A stretch of 64,000 nucleotides of DNA from Comamonas sp. 26 (GTDB taxonomy: Bacteria > Pseudomonadota > Gammaproteobacteria > Burkholderiales > Burkholderiaceae_C): assembly GCF_002754475.1 (NCBI RefSeq), contig NZ_PEFL01000001.1:2170001-2234000 (forward strand). The letters run 5' to 3'. The position numbers were made by a program, and so were the translations under genes. How positions within the stretch are numbered: the stretch's first letter is position 1; every line of letters starts with the position of its first letter. Below are positions 52,653 to 63,401 of the stretch, piece by piece. Below the pieces are notes generated by a model. That model was not told the DNA's origin. It ran no database searches and saw nothing but the letters and a program-made list of their open reading frames with translations.

Positions 52653-53726
52653 TTGATTCGCTTTTCATCTTCAATCGCTGACTATCAGGCATCGCCCCAG
52701 AACCGGGACGGGCTCTTTCACAACGTCCATCCGCGCCCAGCCAACGGCCCCAAGCCGGATGCCAGAACGCTGTGGAAATTTCTGTTCAACAAGCCCGCCA
52801 ACACCGAGCCCGGCAGCGCACTTCCCCTACAAAAACTCAGCCGCGCCGCGCTGGATGCCGCGCCTGAGCGCAGCCTGTACCGCCTAGGTCACTCCACTGT
52901 GTTGATCAAGCTGCGCGGCGGCTGGTGGCTGACGGACCCCGTCTTCTCTCTGCGCGCTTCGCCGTTTTCCTTTGCCGGGCCCAAACGTTTTCATGCACCG
53001 CCAGTTGCGCTGCATGAACTACCCCCGCTGCATGGCGTCATCCTCTCGCACGATCATTACGACCATCTGGACCGTGCCACCATCCGTGCGCTGGCTCCCA
53101 AAGTGGGCGTATTCCTTTGCACGCTTGGCGTGGGTGACCGACTCATGGACTGGGGCGTTCCCGCCGCAAAAGTCCGCCAGCACGACTGGTGGCAGAGCAG
53201 CGAAGTCAATGGCCTGCGCATGACCGCCACACCCGCCCAGCACTTTTCAGGCCGTGGGCTTGGCGACGGGAACCGTACGCTGTGGGCATCGTGGGTGATT
53301 GAAGATTTGCAGAGCGCATTGCCACTGCGCGTTTTCTTCAGTGGCGATGGCGGCTACTTTGACGGTTTTAAAGAGATAGGCCAGCGCTTTGGCCCCTTTG
53401 ATCTGACGCTGATGGAAACCGGTGCCTATGACGAGCACTGGCCCTATGTTCACATGCACCCACAGCAAACGCTGCAAGCCCATCAGGACCTGCAGGGCCG
53501 CTGGCTGCTGCCGATTCACAACGGCACCTTCAATCTGGCCATGCACGCGTGGTGGGACCCCTTCGAGCAGATTTTGTATCTGGGCCAGCAGCAAGCCATC
53601 CCCGTCGCCACACCCATGATGGGCGAGCGTATCGACCTGAACCAGCCCCACGCCTGCAGCCCTTGGTGGCGGGCCTGCATGCCCCAAAACGCATTCACTG
53701 CGGCCTCTGTGCCAGAGCTATCGTAA
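52653..53726 (+). CDS. metallo-beta-lactamase fold hydrolase (NAPE-PLD/UlaG-like)
   Basis: Hydrolase of 357 aa. The metal-binding HxHxDH motif is LSHDHYDHLDRATI (His133, His135, Asp137, His138). Other ligands probably lie in TPAQHFSGRG, FFSGDGGYFDGFKEIGQ and LLPIHNGTFNLAMHAWW. SLYRLGHSTVLIKLRGGWWL fits the NAPE-hydrolysing phospholipase-like branch. No ATG is available upstream; the TTG at 52653 gives the family-like N-terminus with GLFHNVHPR. The substrate could be a phospholipid or a lactone; the branch is diverse. Confidence 0.82.
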   Translation: MIRFSSSIADYQASPQNRDGLFHNVHPRPANGPKPDARTLWKFLFNKPANTEPGSALPLQKLSRAALDAAPERSLYRLGHSTVLIKLRGGWWLTDPVFSLRASPFSFAGPKRFHAPPVALHELPPLHGVILSHDHYDHLDRATIRALAPKVGVFLCTLGVGDRLMDWGVPAAKVRQHDWWQSSEVNGLRMTATPAQHFSGRGLGDGNRTLWASWVIEDLQSALPLRVFFSGDGGYFDGFKEIGQRFGPFDLTLMETGAYDEHWPYVHMHPQQTLQAHQDLQGRWLLPIHNGTFNLAMHAWWDPFEQILYLGQQQAIPVATPMMGERIDLNQPHACSPWWRACMPQNAFTAASVPELS

Positions 53727-53782
53727 ACCCCAGCCTGCCAGAAACTATTCAGGGCTGGTCAGACAGTTCTACTAGAATTGCC

Positions 53783-54030
53783 ACTGTCAGGAGAGAGTGC
53801 TCTCAGCTTCACGCTGCAACGCACCGCCGAAGGCGCAGACACCCCACCTGGTGCCCAAACGCTCAGGCAAAAGGACTGACAAGCGCTGCCGCGCTGAATG
53901 CAGGCAGCGTTCCTTGCTGGAGAGAGATGCCGCACTACGCAATTGCGCTAGGTGATGGCATCCACCGAAGGAGCAAACCGCCCGACTTCACTGCGGCGGC
54001 GAATCTCTCAGGTAAAGCGGACAGCAGGGC
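53783..54030 (+). promoter_or_regulatory. tandem glycine riboswitch
   Basis: Two glycine aptamers in series. The first has TCAGGAGAGAGTGCTCTC, ACCGCCGAAGGCGCAGACACC and CTCAGGCAAAAGGACTGAC. The second has CTGGAGAGAGATGCCGC, CACCGAAGGAGCAAACCGCC and CTCTCAGGTAAAGCGGACAGC. This is the standard GGAGAG...CCGAAGG...CAGG(C/T)AAA pattern twice. It stands before gcvT, so glycine should switch on the cleavage genes. Confidence 0.95.
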
Positions 54031-54100
54031 AAGCCCGCTAGGCATGGCAGCCGCCGTGCATAGCCACTCATCTTGGTTTGAATGACCGGAGCGCTTGCCT

Positions 54101-55237
54101 GTGACTGTTGCCGATATTTCTTCCGACCTGCGCACCACGCCGCTGTTTGCCCTGCACCAGAGACTAGGCGCCCGCATGGTGCCGTTTGCCGGTTACTCCA
54201 TGCCCGTTCAGTACCCTCAGGGACTGATGGCCGAGCATCTCCACACCCGCAAAGCCGCAGGCCTGTTCGATGTTTCGCACATGGGTCAGTTGCTGCTGCG
54301 CGGCCCTGACGCAGCGGCTGCGCTTGAATCGCTGATGCCCGTTGACATCATAGGTCTTGGTCTGCACAAGCAACGCTACGGCCTGCTGCTCAACGAGCAA
54401 GGCGGCATTCTGGACGACCTGATGTTCGTCAACCGGGGCAACGACCTGTTCCTCATCGTCAACGGTGCCTGCAAGGCGGCCGATATTGCGCATATCCAAA
54501 AACACATAGGCCAGCGCTGCAAAGTCCTGCCCCTGCCCGACCGCGGCCTGCTGGCGCTGCAAGGCCCACAAGCCGTAACTGCGCTGGCCCGGCTGATCCC
54601 CGGCGTGAGCGATCTGGTCTTCATGACTGGCAATCACTTTGACTGGCAAGGCCACGCGCTCTACATCACGCGCAGCGGCTATACGGGCGAGGACGGTTTT
54701 GAAATTTCCGTGCCCAGCGACGCTGCCGAGGCTCTGGCCGAGACATTGCTGGCCCAGCCCGAAGTCGCACCCATTGGTCTGGGCGCGCGCAACTCTTTGC
54801 GTCTAGAAGCGGGTCTGTGCCTGTACGGCAACGATATCGACACCACCACAACCCCGGTGGAAGGCGCGCTGAACTGGGCTATCCAGAAGGTACGCCGCAC
54901 CGGCGGTGAACGCGAAGGCGGCTTTCCCGGCGCGGCCATTGTGCTTGCGCAGCTGCAAAATCCGCAGCAGCTCACGCGCAAGCGTGTGGGGCTTGTGGCC
55001 CTTGAGCGCATTCCCGTGCGCGAGCCTGCGGTGCTGGAGAACATGGACGGCCAGCATATCGGCCACATCACCAGCGGCCTGCTCAGCCCCACGCTGAACC
55101 AGCCTGTGGCGCTGGCCTATGTGCAGCCCGACTATGCGGCAGTGGATACCGAGATTTTCGCCATGGTGCGCGGCAAGCCCGTGCGCATGAAGGTAGCTGC
55201 CACGCCGTTTGTGCCCACCCATTACTACCGCGGCTAA
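54101..55237 (+). CDS. gcvT: aminomethyltransferase (glycine cleavage T protein)
   Basis: T protein of 378 aa. It opens with LFALHQRLGARMVPFAGYSM and PVQYPQGLMAEHLHTRKAAG. The folate-binding core is LFDVSHMGQLLLRGPDAAAA, and ITRSGYTGEDGFEISVPS and GLGARNSLRLEAGLCLYGND follow. The TTG at 54095 is only three bases from GGAG, whereas GTG 54101 has a proper nine-base spacing, so I prefer it. It transfers the aminomethyl carbon to tetrahydrofolate and releases ammonia. It is the first gene after the glycine riboswitch. Confidence 0.95.
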   Translation: MTVADISSDLRTTPLFALHQRLGARMVPFAGYSMPVQYPQGLMAEHLHTRKAAGLFDVSHMGQLLLRGPDAAAALESLMPVDIIGLGLHKQRYGLLLNEQGGILDDLMFVNRGNDLFLIVNGACKAADIAHIQKHIGQRCKVLPLPDRGLLALQGPQAVTALARLIPGVSDLVFMTGNHFDWQGHALYITRSGYTGEDGFEISVPSDAAEALAETLLAQPEVAPIGLGARNSLRLEAGLCLYGNDIDTTTTPVEGALNWAIQKVRRTGGEREGGFPGAAIVLAQLQNPQQLTRKRVGLVALERIPVREPAVLENMDGQHIGHITSGLLSPTLNQPVALAYVQPDYAAVDTEIFAMVRGKPVRMKVAATPFVPTHYYRG

Positions 55238-55355
55238 GGCTGCCACCGCAGAACAGTCAGGCCAGTTCGCCAAACAGGTCACAGAACGCCGCTAAAGTGC
55301 GCGCTGGACCTTTCTCAAACATCTGATTCCCCGAATCCCCCATCTGGAGCCTTCC

Positions 55356-55730
55356 ATGAGCATCAAGTATTCCAAAGAACACGAATGGATCAACGTCGCT
55401 GACACCAATGCCGCCATCGTCGGCATCACCGTCCACGCGCAAGACGCGCTGGGCGATGTGGTGTTTGTGGACCTGCCCGCAGTCGGCTCCACCTTCAAGG
55501 CTGGCGATGTCGCTGGCGTGGTTGAGTCCGTCAAGGCCGCCGCTGATGTCTACATGCCCGTGACCGGCGAAATCATCGAAGTCAACGAAGCCCTGCGCGA
55601 CGACCCCGCACTGGCCAACAGCGACCCGCTGAGCACCGGCTGGTTCTTCAAGGTCAAGATGAGCGATGTGAGCGAGCTCGAAGGTCTGATGGAAGAAACC
55701 GCTTACAACGACTTCGCCAAGGACAATTAA
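55356..55730 (+). CDS. gcvH: glycine cleavage H protein
   Basis: Lipoyl carrier of 124 aa. It starts MSIKYSKEHEWI; the lipoylated residue is Lys60 in GVVESVKAAADVYMPVTGEI. VNEALRDDPALANSDPLSTG and WFFKVKMSD match the family end to end. It shuttles the aminomethyl group between P, T and L proteins. Gap to gcvT is 118 bases. A strong terminator lies directly after the gene and before gcvP. Confidence 0.97.
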   Translation: MSIKYSKEHEWINVADTNAAIVGITVHAQDALGDVVFVDLPAVGSTFKAGDVAGVVESVKAAADVYMPVTGEIIEVNEALRDDPALANSDPLSTGWFFKVKMSDVSELEGLMEETAYNDFAKDN

Positions 55731-55737
55731 TTGGCAC

Positions 55738-55769
55738 ACGGCCTTCGCAGACGCGAAGGCCGTTTTTTT
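55738..55769 (+). terminator. intrinsic terminator between gcvH and gcvP
   Basis: CGGCCTTCGC pairs with GCGAAGGCCG around a four-base loop and is followed by seven T. It should limit read-through into gcvP. Confidence 0.88.
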
Positions 55770-55835
55770 ATGGCAAACGTCCGACACCACTTGCCGGTGC
55801 TTGCCAGTCACAGCTTTCGAGAATAGGTCCCTCCC

Positions 55836-58739
55836 ATGCTGATGTCGCCCCCCGCTCCCGTTGCTTCGCTGGAGTCTCTGGAAAACTCCCGCGAGTTCCT
55901 CCCCCGCCATATCGGCCCTGATACCGACGAGCAGCAAAAAATGCTGGACGTCATCGGCAAGCCCACGCTGAATGCGCTGATTCGTGACGTGGTGCCCGCA
56001 TCCATCGCCCGCCCCAAGCCCATGGACTTGCCCCCGCCTGTGACTGAAGCGGCAGCGCTGGCTGAACTCAAAGCCATTGCCAGCAAGAATCAGGTGCTGA
56101 AAAGCTTTATCGGTCAGGGCTACTACGGCACACACACGCCGGGCGTCATTCTGCGCAATATTCTGGAAAATCCCGCTTGGTACACAGCCTACACGCCGTA
56201 TCAGGCAGAAATCTCGCAAGGCCGCATGGAGGCACTGGTCAACTTTCAGACCATGGTGACTGACCTGACCGGTATGCCGATTGCCAATGCATCCATGCTG
56301 GACGAAGCCACGGCCGCTGCCGAGGCAATGACACTGGCCAAGCGCTCGGTCAAATCCAAAAGCAACCGCATCGTGCTGGCTGGTGATGTTCACCCCCAGA
56401 CCATTGAAGTCATCCAGACCCGTGCCCAGCCCATTGGCATTGAGGTGCTGGTCGCCAACAGCCAACAGGAATGGGAAGCCGCACTGGCGGGCGATCTGTT
56501 TGCCGCCGTCATCCAGTATCCGGCCTCCAGCGGCTGGATTGTGGACTGGAAGGCCGATGTGGACGCCATCCACGCCAAGCAAGCCGCCGCCATTGTGGCC
56601 ACCGATTTGCTGGCCCTGACCCTGCTGACACCGCCCGGCGAATGGGGGGCCGACATTGTGGTGGGCAACAGCCAGCGCTTTGGCATGCCCATGGGCGCCG
56701 GTGGCCCGCACGCCGCCTTCATGGCTTGCCGTGACGAGTACAAACGCTCTCTGCCCGGCCGCCTGGTCGGCGTCAGCGTCGATGTGCATGGCAAGCCCGC
56801 CTACCGTCTGGCCCTGCAAACACGCGAGCAGCATATTCGCCGCGAAAAGGCTACGTCCAATATCTGTACGGCGCAGGTGCTGCCCGCAGTCATCGCCAGC
56901 ATGTACGCCGTCTATCACGGCCCGCAAGGCCTCAAGCGCATTGCCCAGCGCGTGGCACGCTTTACCGCCATTCTGAGCCGTGGTCTGGCACAACTGGGAT
57001 TCAGCGCCCATCACCATGACACGGCCTTCGATACGTTAAGCCTGCACACCGAGGGCGCTACGGATTCCATAGCTTCTCGCGCTGTATCCAATGGCGTAAA
57101 CCTGCGAAAAGCCTTTAATGACTATCTGTGCATCAGCCTGGACGAAACCACGACCCGCGCCGATGTTGAGCTGATCTGGAGCATCTTCGCCAAAGACGAC
57201 CAGGCCCTGCCCACGATTGAAGCCATGGATGAAGGTGCGCCCTCGCTCATTCCCGAGGCTCTGCAGCGCAGCAGCGCCTTCCTGACCCACCCGGTCTTCA
57301 ACACCCACCATTCCGAAACCGCCATGCTGCGCTACATCCGCAGCCTCTCGGACAAGGACTTGGCACTGGACCGCAGCATGATCCCGCTGGGCAGCTGCAC
57401 CATGAAGCTCAACGCCACCAGCGAGATGATCCCCATCACCTGGCCAGAGTTCGCCAACATCCACCCGTTCGCCCCCGCCAGCCAGTTGCAAGGCTATGCG
57501 GAACTGGACGAGTTGCTGCGCGGCTGGCTGTGCCAGGCTACGGGCTACGCCGGCATCAGCCTGCAGCCCAATGCAGGCTCGCAAGGTGAATACGCCGGTC
57601 TGCTGGCCATCAAGGCCTTCCATGAATCCAGGGGTGACGCGCACCGCAATATCTGCCTGATTCCCAGCAGCGCCCACGGCACCAACCCGGCATCTGCGCA
57701 AATGGTGGGCCTGCAGGTCGTGGTTACCAAGTGCGACGACAACGGCAATGTGGACATGGATGACCTGAAGGTGCATTGCGAAAAGTACAGCTCAAAATTA
57801 GCCTGCATCATGATCACCTACCCCAGCACGCATGGCGTGTTTGAGACGCAGGTCAAAGAGCTGTGCCAGCTGGTACACAGCCATGGCGGCCGTGTGTATG
57901 TAGATGGTGCCAACATGAACGCACTGGTCGGCCTTGCCGCACCCGGCGAGTTTGGCGGCGATGTAAGTCACCTGAACCTGCACAAAACCTTCTGCATTCC
58001 CCACGGCGGTGGCGGCCCCGGCGTGGGCCCCGTCTGCGTGGTCGAAGATCTGGTGCCCTTTCTGCCTGGCCATGCCACGGGCGGAGATACTCGCGAAGTA
58101 GGAGCCGTCAGCGCAGCGCCCTTGGGCAATGCAGCCGTTTTACCCATTAGCTGGATGTACATCCGCATGATGGGCGAGCCAAGTTTGAAGCTGGCGACCG
58201 AAACCGCCATCCTCAACGCCAACTACATCAGCGCCAGGCTTCAAGATCACTTCCCCACTCTGTACGCGGGCGAACACGGTCATGTGGCGCACGAATGCAT
58301 CCTGGACCTGCGCCACTTCAAGGAAAGCTGCGGCGTGATGGCCGAAGACGTGGCCAAGCGCCTGATTGACTACGGCTTTCACGCGCCAACGCTGTCCTTT
58401 CCCGTGCCCAACACGCTGATGGTGGAGCCGACGGAGAGCGAGAACCTGTACGAGCTGGACCGCTTTATCGACGCCATGATCGCCATCCGCGCCGAGATTG
58501 CCGAGATCGAAGCGGGCAAGCTGCCACAGGATGACAACCCACTCAAAAACGCACCGCACACGGCCGAGACGCTGCTGAGCAGCGAGTGGAACCACAGCTA
58601 CAGCCGCGAGACTGCCGCCTACCCCATGCCCGCCCTGCGCCGCGCCAAGTACTGGAGCCCCGTGGGCCGGGTGGACAACGTCTATGGCGACCGCAACCTG
58701 TTCTGCAGCTGCGTGCCCATGGACGCTTACGACGACTGA
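55836..58739 (+). CDS. gcvP: glycine dehydrogenase (decarboxylating), P protein
   Basis: PLP enzyme of 967 aa, full length. The N-terminal half begins [20 protein letters not shown], with [20 protein letters not shown]. The PLP lysine is Lys717 in [40 protein letters not shown] and the C-terminal [19 protein letters not shown] complete the match. It decarboxylates glycine and loads the H protein. It follows gcvH by 105 bases, across a terminator, so a separate promoter or partial read-through is implied. Confidence 0.97.
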   Translation: MLMSPPAPVASLESLENSREFLPRHIGPDTDEQQKMLDVIGKPTLNALIRDVVPASIARPKPMDLPPPVTEAAALAELKAIASKNQVLKSFIGQGYYGTHTPGVILRNILENPAWYTAYTPYQAEISQGRMEALVNFQTMVTDLTGMPIANASMLDEATAAAEAMTLAKRSVKSKSNRIVLAGDVHPQTIEVIQTRAQPIGIEVLVANSQQEWEAALAGDLFAAVIQYPASSGWIVDWKADVDAIHAKQAAAIVATDLLALTLLTPPGEWGADIVVGNSQRFGMPMGAGGPHAAFMACRDEYKRSLPGRLVGVSVDVHGKPAYRLALQTREQHIRREKATSNICTAQVLPAVIASMYAVYHGPQGLKRIAQRVARFTAILSRGLAQLGFSAHHHDTAFDTLSLHTEGATDSIASRAVSNGVNLRKAFNDYLCISLDETTTRADVELIWSIFAKDDQALPTIEAMDEGAPSLIPEALQRSSAFLTHPVFNTHHSETAMLRYIRSLSDKDLALDRSMIPLGSCTMKLNATSEMIPITWPEFANIHPFAPASQLQGYAELDELLRGWLCQATGYAGISLQPNAGSQGEYAGLLAIKAFHESRGDAHRNICLIPSSAHGTNPASAQMVGLQVVVTKCDDNGNVDMDDLKVHCEKYSSKLACIMITYPSTHGVFETQVKELCQLVHSHGGRVYVDGANMNALVGLAAPGEFGGDVSHLNLHKTFCIPHGGGGPGVGPVCVVEDLVPFLPGHATGGDTREVGAVSAAPLGNAAVLPISWMYIRMMGEPSLKLATETAILNANYISARLQDHFPTLYAGEHGHVAHECILDLRHFKESCGVMAEDVAKRLIDYGFHAPTLSFPVPNTLMVEPTESENLYELDRFIDAMIAIRAEIAEIEAGKLPQDDNPLKNAPHTAETLLSSEWNHSYSRETAAYPMPALRRAKYWSPVGRVDNVYGDRNLFCSCVPMDAYDD

Positions 58740-58762
58740 TCGTTAAGAGTGTGCTGAAGCTC

Positions 58763-58796
58763 AAAAGCCAGTGTGTTTTAGCGCACTGGCTTTTTT
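58763..58796 (+). terminator. intrinsic terminator of gcvP
   Basis: AAGCCAGTG pairs with CACTGGCTT around a 10-base loop, flanked by A- and T-runs. Confidence 0.85.
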
Positions 58797-58804
58797 GTCA
58801 AAAC

Positions 58805-58848
58805 ACCTCTATCGCCCATCTATCAAGCGCAACAAGCTATGAATTGAT
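58805..58848. repeat. interspersed mini-repeat copy
   Basis: CCCATCTATCAAGCGC and AACAAGCTATGAATTGATG match the family core. It lies just after the gcvP terminator. Confidence 0.55.
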
Positions 58849-58967
58849 GAGCAAATAATGCGCCATCGCTTGGGCCTAAGCAAAGCCCAAGAGACTTTTG
58901 GCAAGCTGCAAGCAGCGCCCCCGCTTACACTGCCGGTGACTTACTCGCTACCCGGCACCTGCCGTCC

Positions 58968-61148
58968 ATGAGCTCTTCTGAACGCCCCCTCCCGCCTCCG
59001 CCCCCCGCCATTGATGATGGTCTGCCGCTGCATGCCCTGCTGTCGCCGGGGGGCGCGCCCCTGGGCTTGAGCGCAGAGACCCTTCCACTGGTGCCCGAGG
59101 ATGAAGATCCGCTGCAGGCGCTGGTGGCCGAGCTGCGCAACTATCAGCATGAACTCGAGTTGCAAAACGAGGTGCTCAACTACAGCCAGGCTGTGGCAGA
59201 AAGCGCCTCAGAGCGCTTCGAGACCCTGTTTGCCAGCATTCCGCTGCCCCTGCTGGTGCTCGATGAGTTTGACATGGTGGTACAGGCCAATGCCATGGCG
59301 CACCGCGCCTTTCAACCCACCGAGAAAGACCGGCTGCTGGTCAACTTCAAACCCTTTGTGCACGAGAGTGATACCCAGCGCGTGGCCATGGCGTTTGAGC
59401 AAGCCAAGGCCACGGGCCGCGCTGAAGTGCATGAGGTGCTGTTTCAGATCAACGAGCAGTACGAGCTGTGTGGTGACCTGCATATTTCCGCCGTGGCCGT
59501 GCACCAGCAAAACGGACCCGCCACCTGGCAGTATCTGTGCGCCGTGGTCAACCAGGGCCCGCTGCTCGCCGAGCGCAAGACGCTGCAAGAGCGCAACCAA
59601 CAGTTGCACACCAGCGAGCGGCGGCTGGAGTCCGTCATCAACTCCTCGCTGGATGCCATCATCTGCATCGATCAGCGCCAGCGCATCACCGTCTTTAACC
59701 CCACGGCAGCCGCGCTATTTTTATGCTCACCACAAGATGCGCTGGGCAGCCCGCTGGACCGCTTTCTGCCAGACGCCACCCAAGCGCTGGCATTTGCCTC
59801 TCTAACCACGCAGGCCGTGCTGGGCGAAATGACGGGCATGACCGTCAGCGGACGCGAGATTCCGGTCGAGGTCAGTGTCTCCTTTGAGCACCACAGCAGC
59901 GGCGACACCACCACGATTTTTGCCCGCGACCTGACCAGCCGCAAGCGCGCTGATGCCCAGCGCAACGCGCTGGAAACGCAGCTGCGCGAGTCCCACAAAA
60001 TGCAGGCGGTGGGCACCATGGCTGGCGGCATTGCCCACGACTTCAACAACATCGTGGGTGCCATTCTGGGCAATGTGGAACTGGCCAAGGCCGACAGCAC
60101 GGGCAACCCCGCCGCCATGGAAAGCCTGCGCGAGATTGAAAAAGCTGGTCGCCGCGCCCGCGATCTGGTGCGCCAGATTTTGACCTTCAGCCGCAATGAC
60201 AAGCCCGAGCGCCGCCCCGTGCAGGTGCAGGAAGTCATGTCTGACACGGCCCGCCTGCTGCGCGTGACCTTGCCGCCCTTCATCGGACTGCAGCTGCTTG
60301 AACCCGACAATCTGCCACCTTTGATGGCCGACCCCACGCAGGTAGAGCAAGCCCTGTTCAACCTCTGCAACAACGCCATGCAGGCCATTGGCAACCAGCG
60401 CGGCATCATCCAGATGCAGGCCATGCGCATTGCGCCAGACAGTTATCAATGCGAGCGTCTGGGACTGCCCGTGGCCGAATATCTGGCCTTCATCGTGCAA
60501 GATTCCGGCCCCGGCATGGATGCGGTCACCCAGCGGCGCATCTTCGAGCCATTTTTTACGACCAAGCCCGTTGGCCAGGGCACGGGACTTGGCCTGTCGG
60601 TGGTGCACGGCGTGATGCGTACGCATGGCGGTGCCGTCGATGTCCACAGTGAGCTGGGCCAGGGCAGTTGCTTTACGCTGTACTTCCCCTTGAGCGACAA
60701 GCACGACGCTAATTTTGATTTCGCTGAGCCCATCGCTGCCAAGCCCGTGGCCCTGCCCGCCGAGCCGCCCGAGCCCAGCGGCTCCCGCCATGTGATGTAT
60801 GTGGATGACGATCAGGCACTGGTCTTTCTCTTTCAACGCCTGCTGCGCCGCCGGGGCTATCAGGTCTCGGGCTTTACCGACCCGCACGAGGCCATGGAAG
60901 CACTGCAGGGCGCGCCCAGCCGTTATGACCTGATCGTGACCGACTACAACATGCCCGGTTTCAGCGGCGTAGATCTGCTCAAGCAAGCGCTGCAGATCAA
61001 CCCTCAGTTGCCGATTGCACTGGCATCGGGATATGTCACTGCCGAAATCGAGCAAGCCGCCATTGCCGCGGGTGCCAAGGCGCTGATCCACAAGCCCAAT
61101 GATGTGCAGGACTTCTGCACCACCGTGCATGAGCTGCTGAACCCTTGA
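58968..61148 (+). CDS. PAS hybrid sensor histidine kinase/response regulator
   Basis: Signalling protein of 726 aa without clear transmembrane segments, so probably cytosolic. Two PAS regions lie at about 80-200 and 225-335 ([20 protein letters not shown]). The dimerisation/phosphoacceptor helix has [20 protein letters not shown] with His357. The ATPase domain shows [31 protein letters not shown] and [16 protein letters not shown]-terminal receiver has Asp659 in [17 protein letters not shown]. No DNA-binding output is adjacent, so phosphate probably passes to or from a separate partner. The rluA-type gene begins seven bases later. Confidence 0.93.
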   Translation: MSSSERPLPPPPPAIDDGLPLHALLSPGGAPLGLSAETLPLVPEDEDPLQALVAELRNYQHELELQNEVLNYSQAVAESASERFETLFASIPLPLLVLDEFDMVVQANAMAHRAFQPTEKDRLLVNFKPFVHESDTQRVAMAFEQAKATGRAEVHEVLFQINEQYELCGDLHISAVAVHQQNGPATWQYLCAVVNQGPLLAERKTLQERNQQLHTSERRLESVINSSLDAIICIDQRQRITVFNPTAAALFLCSPQDALGSPLDRFLPDATQALAFASLTTQAVLGEMTGMTVSGREIPVEVSVSFEHHSSGDTTTIFARDLTSRKRADAQRNALETQLRESHKMQAVGTMAGGIAHDFNNIVGAILGNVELAKADSTGNPAAMESLREIEKAGRRARDLVRQILTFSRNDKPERRPVQVQEVMSDTARLLRVTLPPFIGLQLLEPDNLPPLMADPTQVEQALFNLCNNAMQAIGNQRGIIQMQAMRIAPDSYQCERLGLPVAEYLAFIVQDSGPGMDAVTQRRIFEPFFTTKPVGQGTGLGLSVVHGVMRTHGGAVDVHSELGQGSCFTLYFPLSDKHDANFDFAEPIAAKPVALPAEPPEPSGSRHVMYVDDDQALVFLFQRLLRRRGYQVSGFTDPHEAMEALQGAPSRYDLIVTDYNMPGFSGVDLLKQALQINPQLPIALASGYVTAEIEQAAIAAGAKALIHKPNDVQDFCTTVHELLNP

Positions 61149-61155
61149 ATTTTTG

Positions 61156-61827
61156 ATGACGTTGATGAGTGAACTGAACTGCGTCTATGAGGACGAGCAC
61201 CTGCTGGTGCTGAACAAGCCCTCCGGCCTGCTGTGCGTGCCCGGCCGTGGCCCCGACAAGCAAGACTGCCTGAGCCTGCGCGCCCTGCAGCATTTTGGCG
61301 ATGCGCTGGTGGTGCACCGTCTCGATCAGGCCACCTCCGGTCTAGTCATCATGGCGCGCAACCTGCCCGTGCAGCGCCAGCTCAGTCAGGCTTTTGCCGA
61401 GAGGCAAATCCAAAAGCGCTATGTGGCGGTTGTCACTGGCGAGCTGCCATCTGTCCCCGTTACCGCCGATGAAGAGGGCTGGCAGCTGATTGACCTGCCC
61501 ATTGCCGCCGACTGGGAGCGCCGCCCGCTGCGCATCATCAACCATGAAACCGGCAAAAGCAGCCAGACGCTGTGGAAGGTGCTGGAGCCTGTCAACCACT
61601 ATGGCCTGCCCGCCACCCGCGTGCTGCTAAGCCCGCTGACAGGCCGCACCCACCAACTGCGCCTGCACATGGCCGCCACGGGCCACGCCATTCTGGGCGA
61701 TGCGCTTTATGCCAGCGGAGAGGCCCTCAGCGCAAGTCCTCGTCTTTTGCTGCATGCGGCAGCACTGGAGATGACACACCCCATCAAAGGGACTCTGCTA
61801 AAAATCGAAAGCGCTCCTGACTTTTAA
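61156..61827 (+). CDS. RluA-family pseudouridine synthase 2
   Basis: Compact synthase of 223 aa without an S4 domain. VYEDEHLLVLNKPSGLLCVP opens the fold, VVHRLDQATSGLVIMARNL carries the catalytic Asp57, and LLSPLTGRTHQLRLHMAATG is the C-terminal signature. The size and composition fit the RluA branch that modifies 23S rRNA and tRNA, but the target is inferred. ATGs at 61156 and 61165 are both possible. It follows the hybrid kinase by seven bases and is probably cotranscribed. Confidence 0.9.
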   Translation: MTLMSELNCVYEDEHLLVLNKPSGLLCVPGRGPDKQDCLSLRALQHFGDALVVHRLDQATSGLVIMARNLPVQRQLSQAFAERQIQKRYVAVVTGELPSVPVTADEEGWQLIDLPIAADWERRPLRIINHETGKSSQTLWKVLEPVNHYGLPATRVLLSPLTGRTHQLRLHMAATGHAILGDALYASGEALSASPRLLLHAAALEMTHPIKGTLLKIESAPDF

Positions 61828-62183
61828 GCGCCCTCTTCCCTAGGCAGATACCACGGCCTCGCCGAATTGCACAAAAATTCAGCAAATCACAAAAATCAGC
61901 GAAACAGCTACACACCGCGCTACAAAAACACCAAGAAGGCCACTAAGGCCACCGCTTTACGCAAAATTCCAGCGCCAGCCATGTTTGAGCAGTTCAAATG
62001 AAGGCAGAGCTATATCCATAGCGCACTAGCTGCTATGCCTGACATAGCAAAAACCGCCCGCCTGCACCACCCCCTGCATACCCTGTTGCCTTCGGCAACC
62101 ACTCGATTAACCTGAGCTTCTTTGCGCAAGCTGCATGTGCAGTTTTTGCGTTTCACGAACATCTAGTTTCGAAGGAAGTCCTC
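61828..62183. other. livK upstream region
   Basis: About 355 bases with no supported gene. A small TTGCCTTCGGCAA hairpin at about 62089-62101 and a weak GCACTAGCTGCTATGCC repeat-like stretch near 62023-62039 are visible. It should hold the livK promoter. Confidence 0.4.
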
Positions 62184-63305
62184 ATGAGCATTCCGTTCCG
62201 CATGCAAGCCGTTGTTGCCGCTCTGGGTCTGGCTGGTGCCGCTCTGGTATCCACGGCTGCACACGCCCAGATCAAGATCGCCTTGGTCATCCCCACCACC
62301 GGCGCTCTGACTCAGTACGGAGACATGGTCAAGGAAGGCGCAACCACCGCCGTAGAAATGGCCAATGCGGCTGGCGGTATCGGCGGCAAGAAGATCGAAC
62401 TGGTGCCCGTGGATGACGCTTGCGAGCCCAAGCAAGGCCCCGTGGCCGCCAACCGTGTGGTCAACAGCAAGATCGGCTATGTGGTCGGCCCCGTCTGCTC
62501 AGGCGCATCGATTGCCGCCGCTCCCATCTACAACAACGAAGGCGTGGTGGTAGTGACTCCATCCGCAACATCACCTGCGCTGACAGATGGCAAGAACTAC
62601 CATTTCGTCTTCCGCACGATTGGCCGTGATGACCAGCAAGGCCCAGCCGCTGCCAAGTTCATCGTCAACACCATCAAGCCCAAGAAGGTTGCCGTGCTGC
62701 ACGACAAGCAGTCCTACGGCCAAGGCATTGCTTCTTCCGTTCGTGACGACCTGAAAAAGGCCAACGTTGCCGTGGCTCTGTTTGAAGGCATCAACGCCGG
62801 CGACAGCGACTACTCCGCCGTCATCACCAAGCTCAAGGGCGCTGGCGTGGACTTTGTCTACTACGGCGGCTATCACCCCGAAATGGGTCTGCTGCTGCGC
62901 CAGGCTGCTGAACAAGGCCTGAAGGTCAAGATGATGGGCCCTGAAGGTGTGGGCAATCCTGAAGTAAACGCCATTGCCGGCCCTGCCGTCGAAGGCATGC
63001 TGGTGACCCTGCCCGCAGACTTCGCTGCCAACCCCAAGAACGCGGCCGTGGTGAAGGCCTTTGCAGACAAGAAGCGCAATGCTTCGGGTGCCTTCCAGCT
63101 GACCTCGTTTGCAGCCACCCAGTCTCTGCTGGCTGCTATCAAGGCTGCGGGTGACAACCCCGCTAAGGTGGCCGACTGGATGCACAAGTCCACTGTAGAC
63201 ACCGTGCTGGGCCCCGTGTCCTGGAACAAGCAAGGCGATCTGAACTCCTTCGACTTCCAGGTCTTCCAGTGGCACAAGGACGGCAGCAAGTCACTGGCCA
63301 AGTAA
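62184..63305 (+). CDS. livK: branched-chain amino acid ABC transporter substrate-binding protein
   Basis: Periplasmic receptor of 373 aa. The signal peptide AVVAALGLAGAALVSTAAHA precedes QIKIALVIPTTGALTQYGDM. Type I fold markers are NAAGGIGGKKIELVPVDDAC, YVVGPVCSGASIAAAPIYNN and VVTPSATSPALTDGKNYHFV. AAGGAAG sits before the ATG. It captures Leu/Ile/Val or a similar amino acid and delivers it to the LivH/LivM permease. The permease gene starts 96 bases downstream. Confidence 0.93.
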   Translation: MSIPFRMQAVVAALGLAGAALVSTAAHAQIKIALVIPTTGALTQYGDMVKEGATTAVEMANAAGGIGGKKIELVPVDDACEPKQGPVAANRVVNSKIGYVVGPVCSGASIAAAPIYNNEGVVVVTPSATSPALTDGKNYHFVFRTIGRDDQQGPAAAKFIVNTIKPKKVAVLHDKQSYGQGIASSVRDDLKKANVAVALFEGINAGDSDYSAVITKLKGAGVDFVYYGGYHPEMGLLLRQAAEQGLKVKMMGPEGVGNPEVNAIAGPAVEGMLVTLPADFAANPKNAAVVKAFADKKRNASGAFQLTSFAATQSLLAAIKAAGDNPAKVADWMHKSTVDTVLGPVSWNKQGDLNSFDFQVFQWHKDGSKSLAK

Positions 63306-63332
63306 TTCCACCGCTATCTTCCGGGGCAGTGG

Positions 63333-63371
63333 CGAGGGCCACGCCTGCGGATGTTTGATATCTGGCCCTCG
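63333..63371 (+). promoter_or_regulatory. stem-loop between livK and livH
   Basis: CGAGGGCCA (63333-63341) pairs perfectly with TGGCCCTCG (63363-63371) across a 21-base loop. There is only a four-T run further on, so it is more likely an mRNA-stabilising or attenuating hairpin than a full terminator. Confidence 0.6.
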
Positions 63372-63401
63372 GGCCTTTTCCTGTTTCAAGGGTGGCGTTA
63401 C

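Noticed and set aside
55257..57017. 586-codon minus-strand frame
   Set aside because: Antisense shadow of gcvH and gcvP; composition rich in His/Gly/Gln and no family match.
57057..57095. Mini-repeat-like CATAGCTTCTCGCGCTG inside gcvP
   Set aside because: Only a partial match, and the encoded residues fit the GcvP family normally, so chance is likely.
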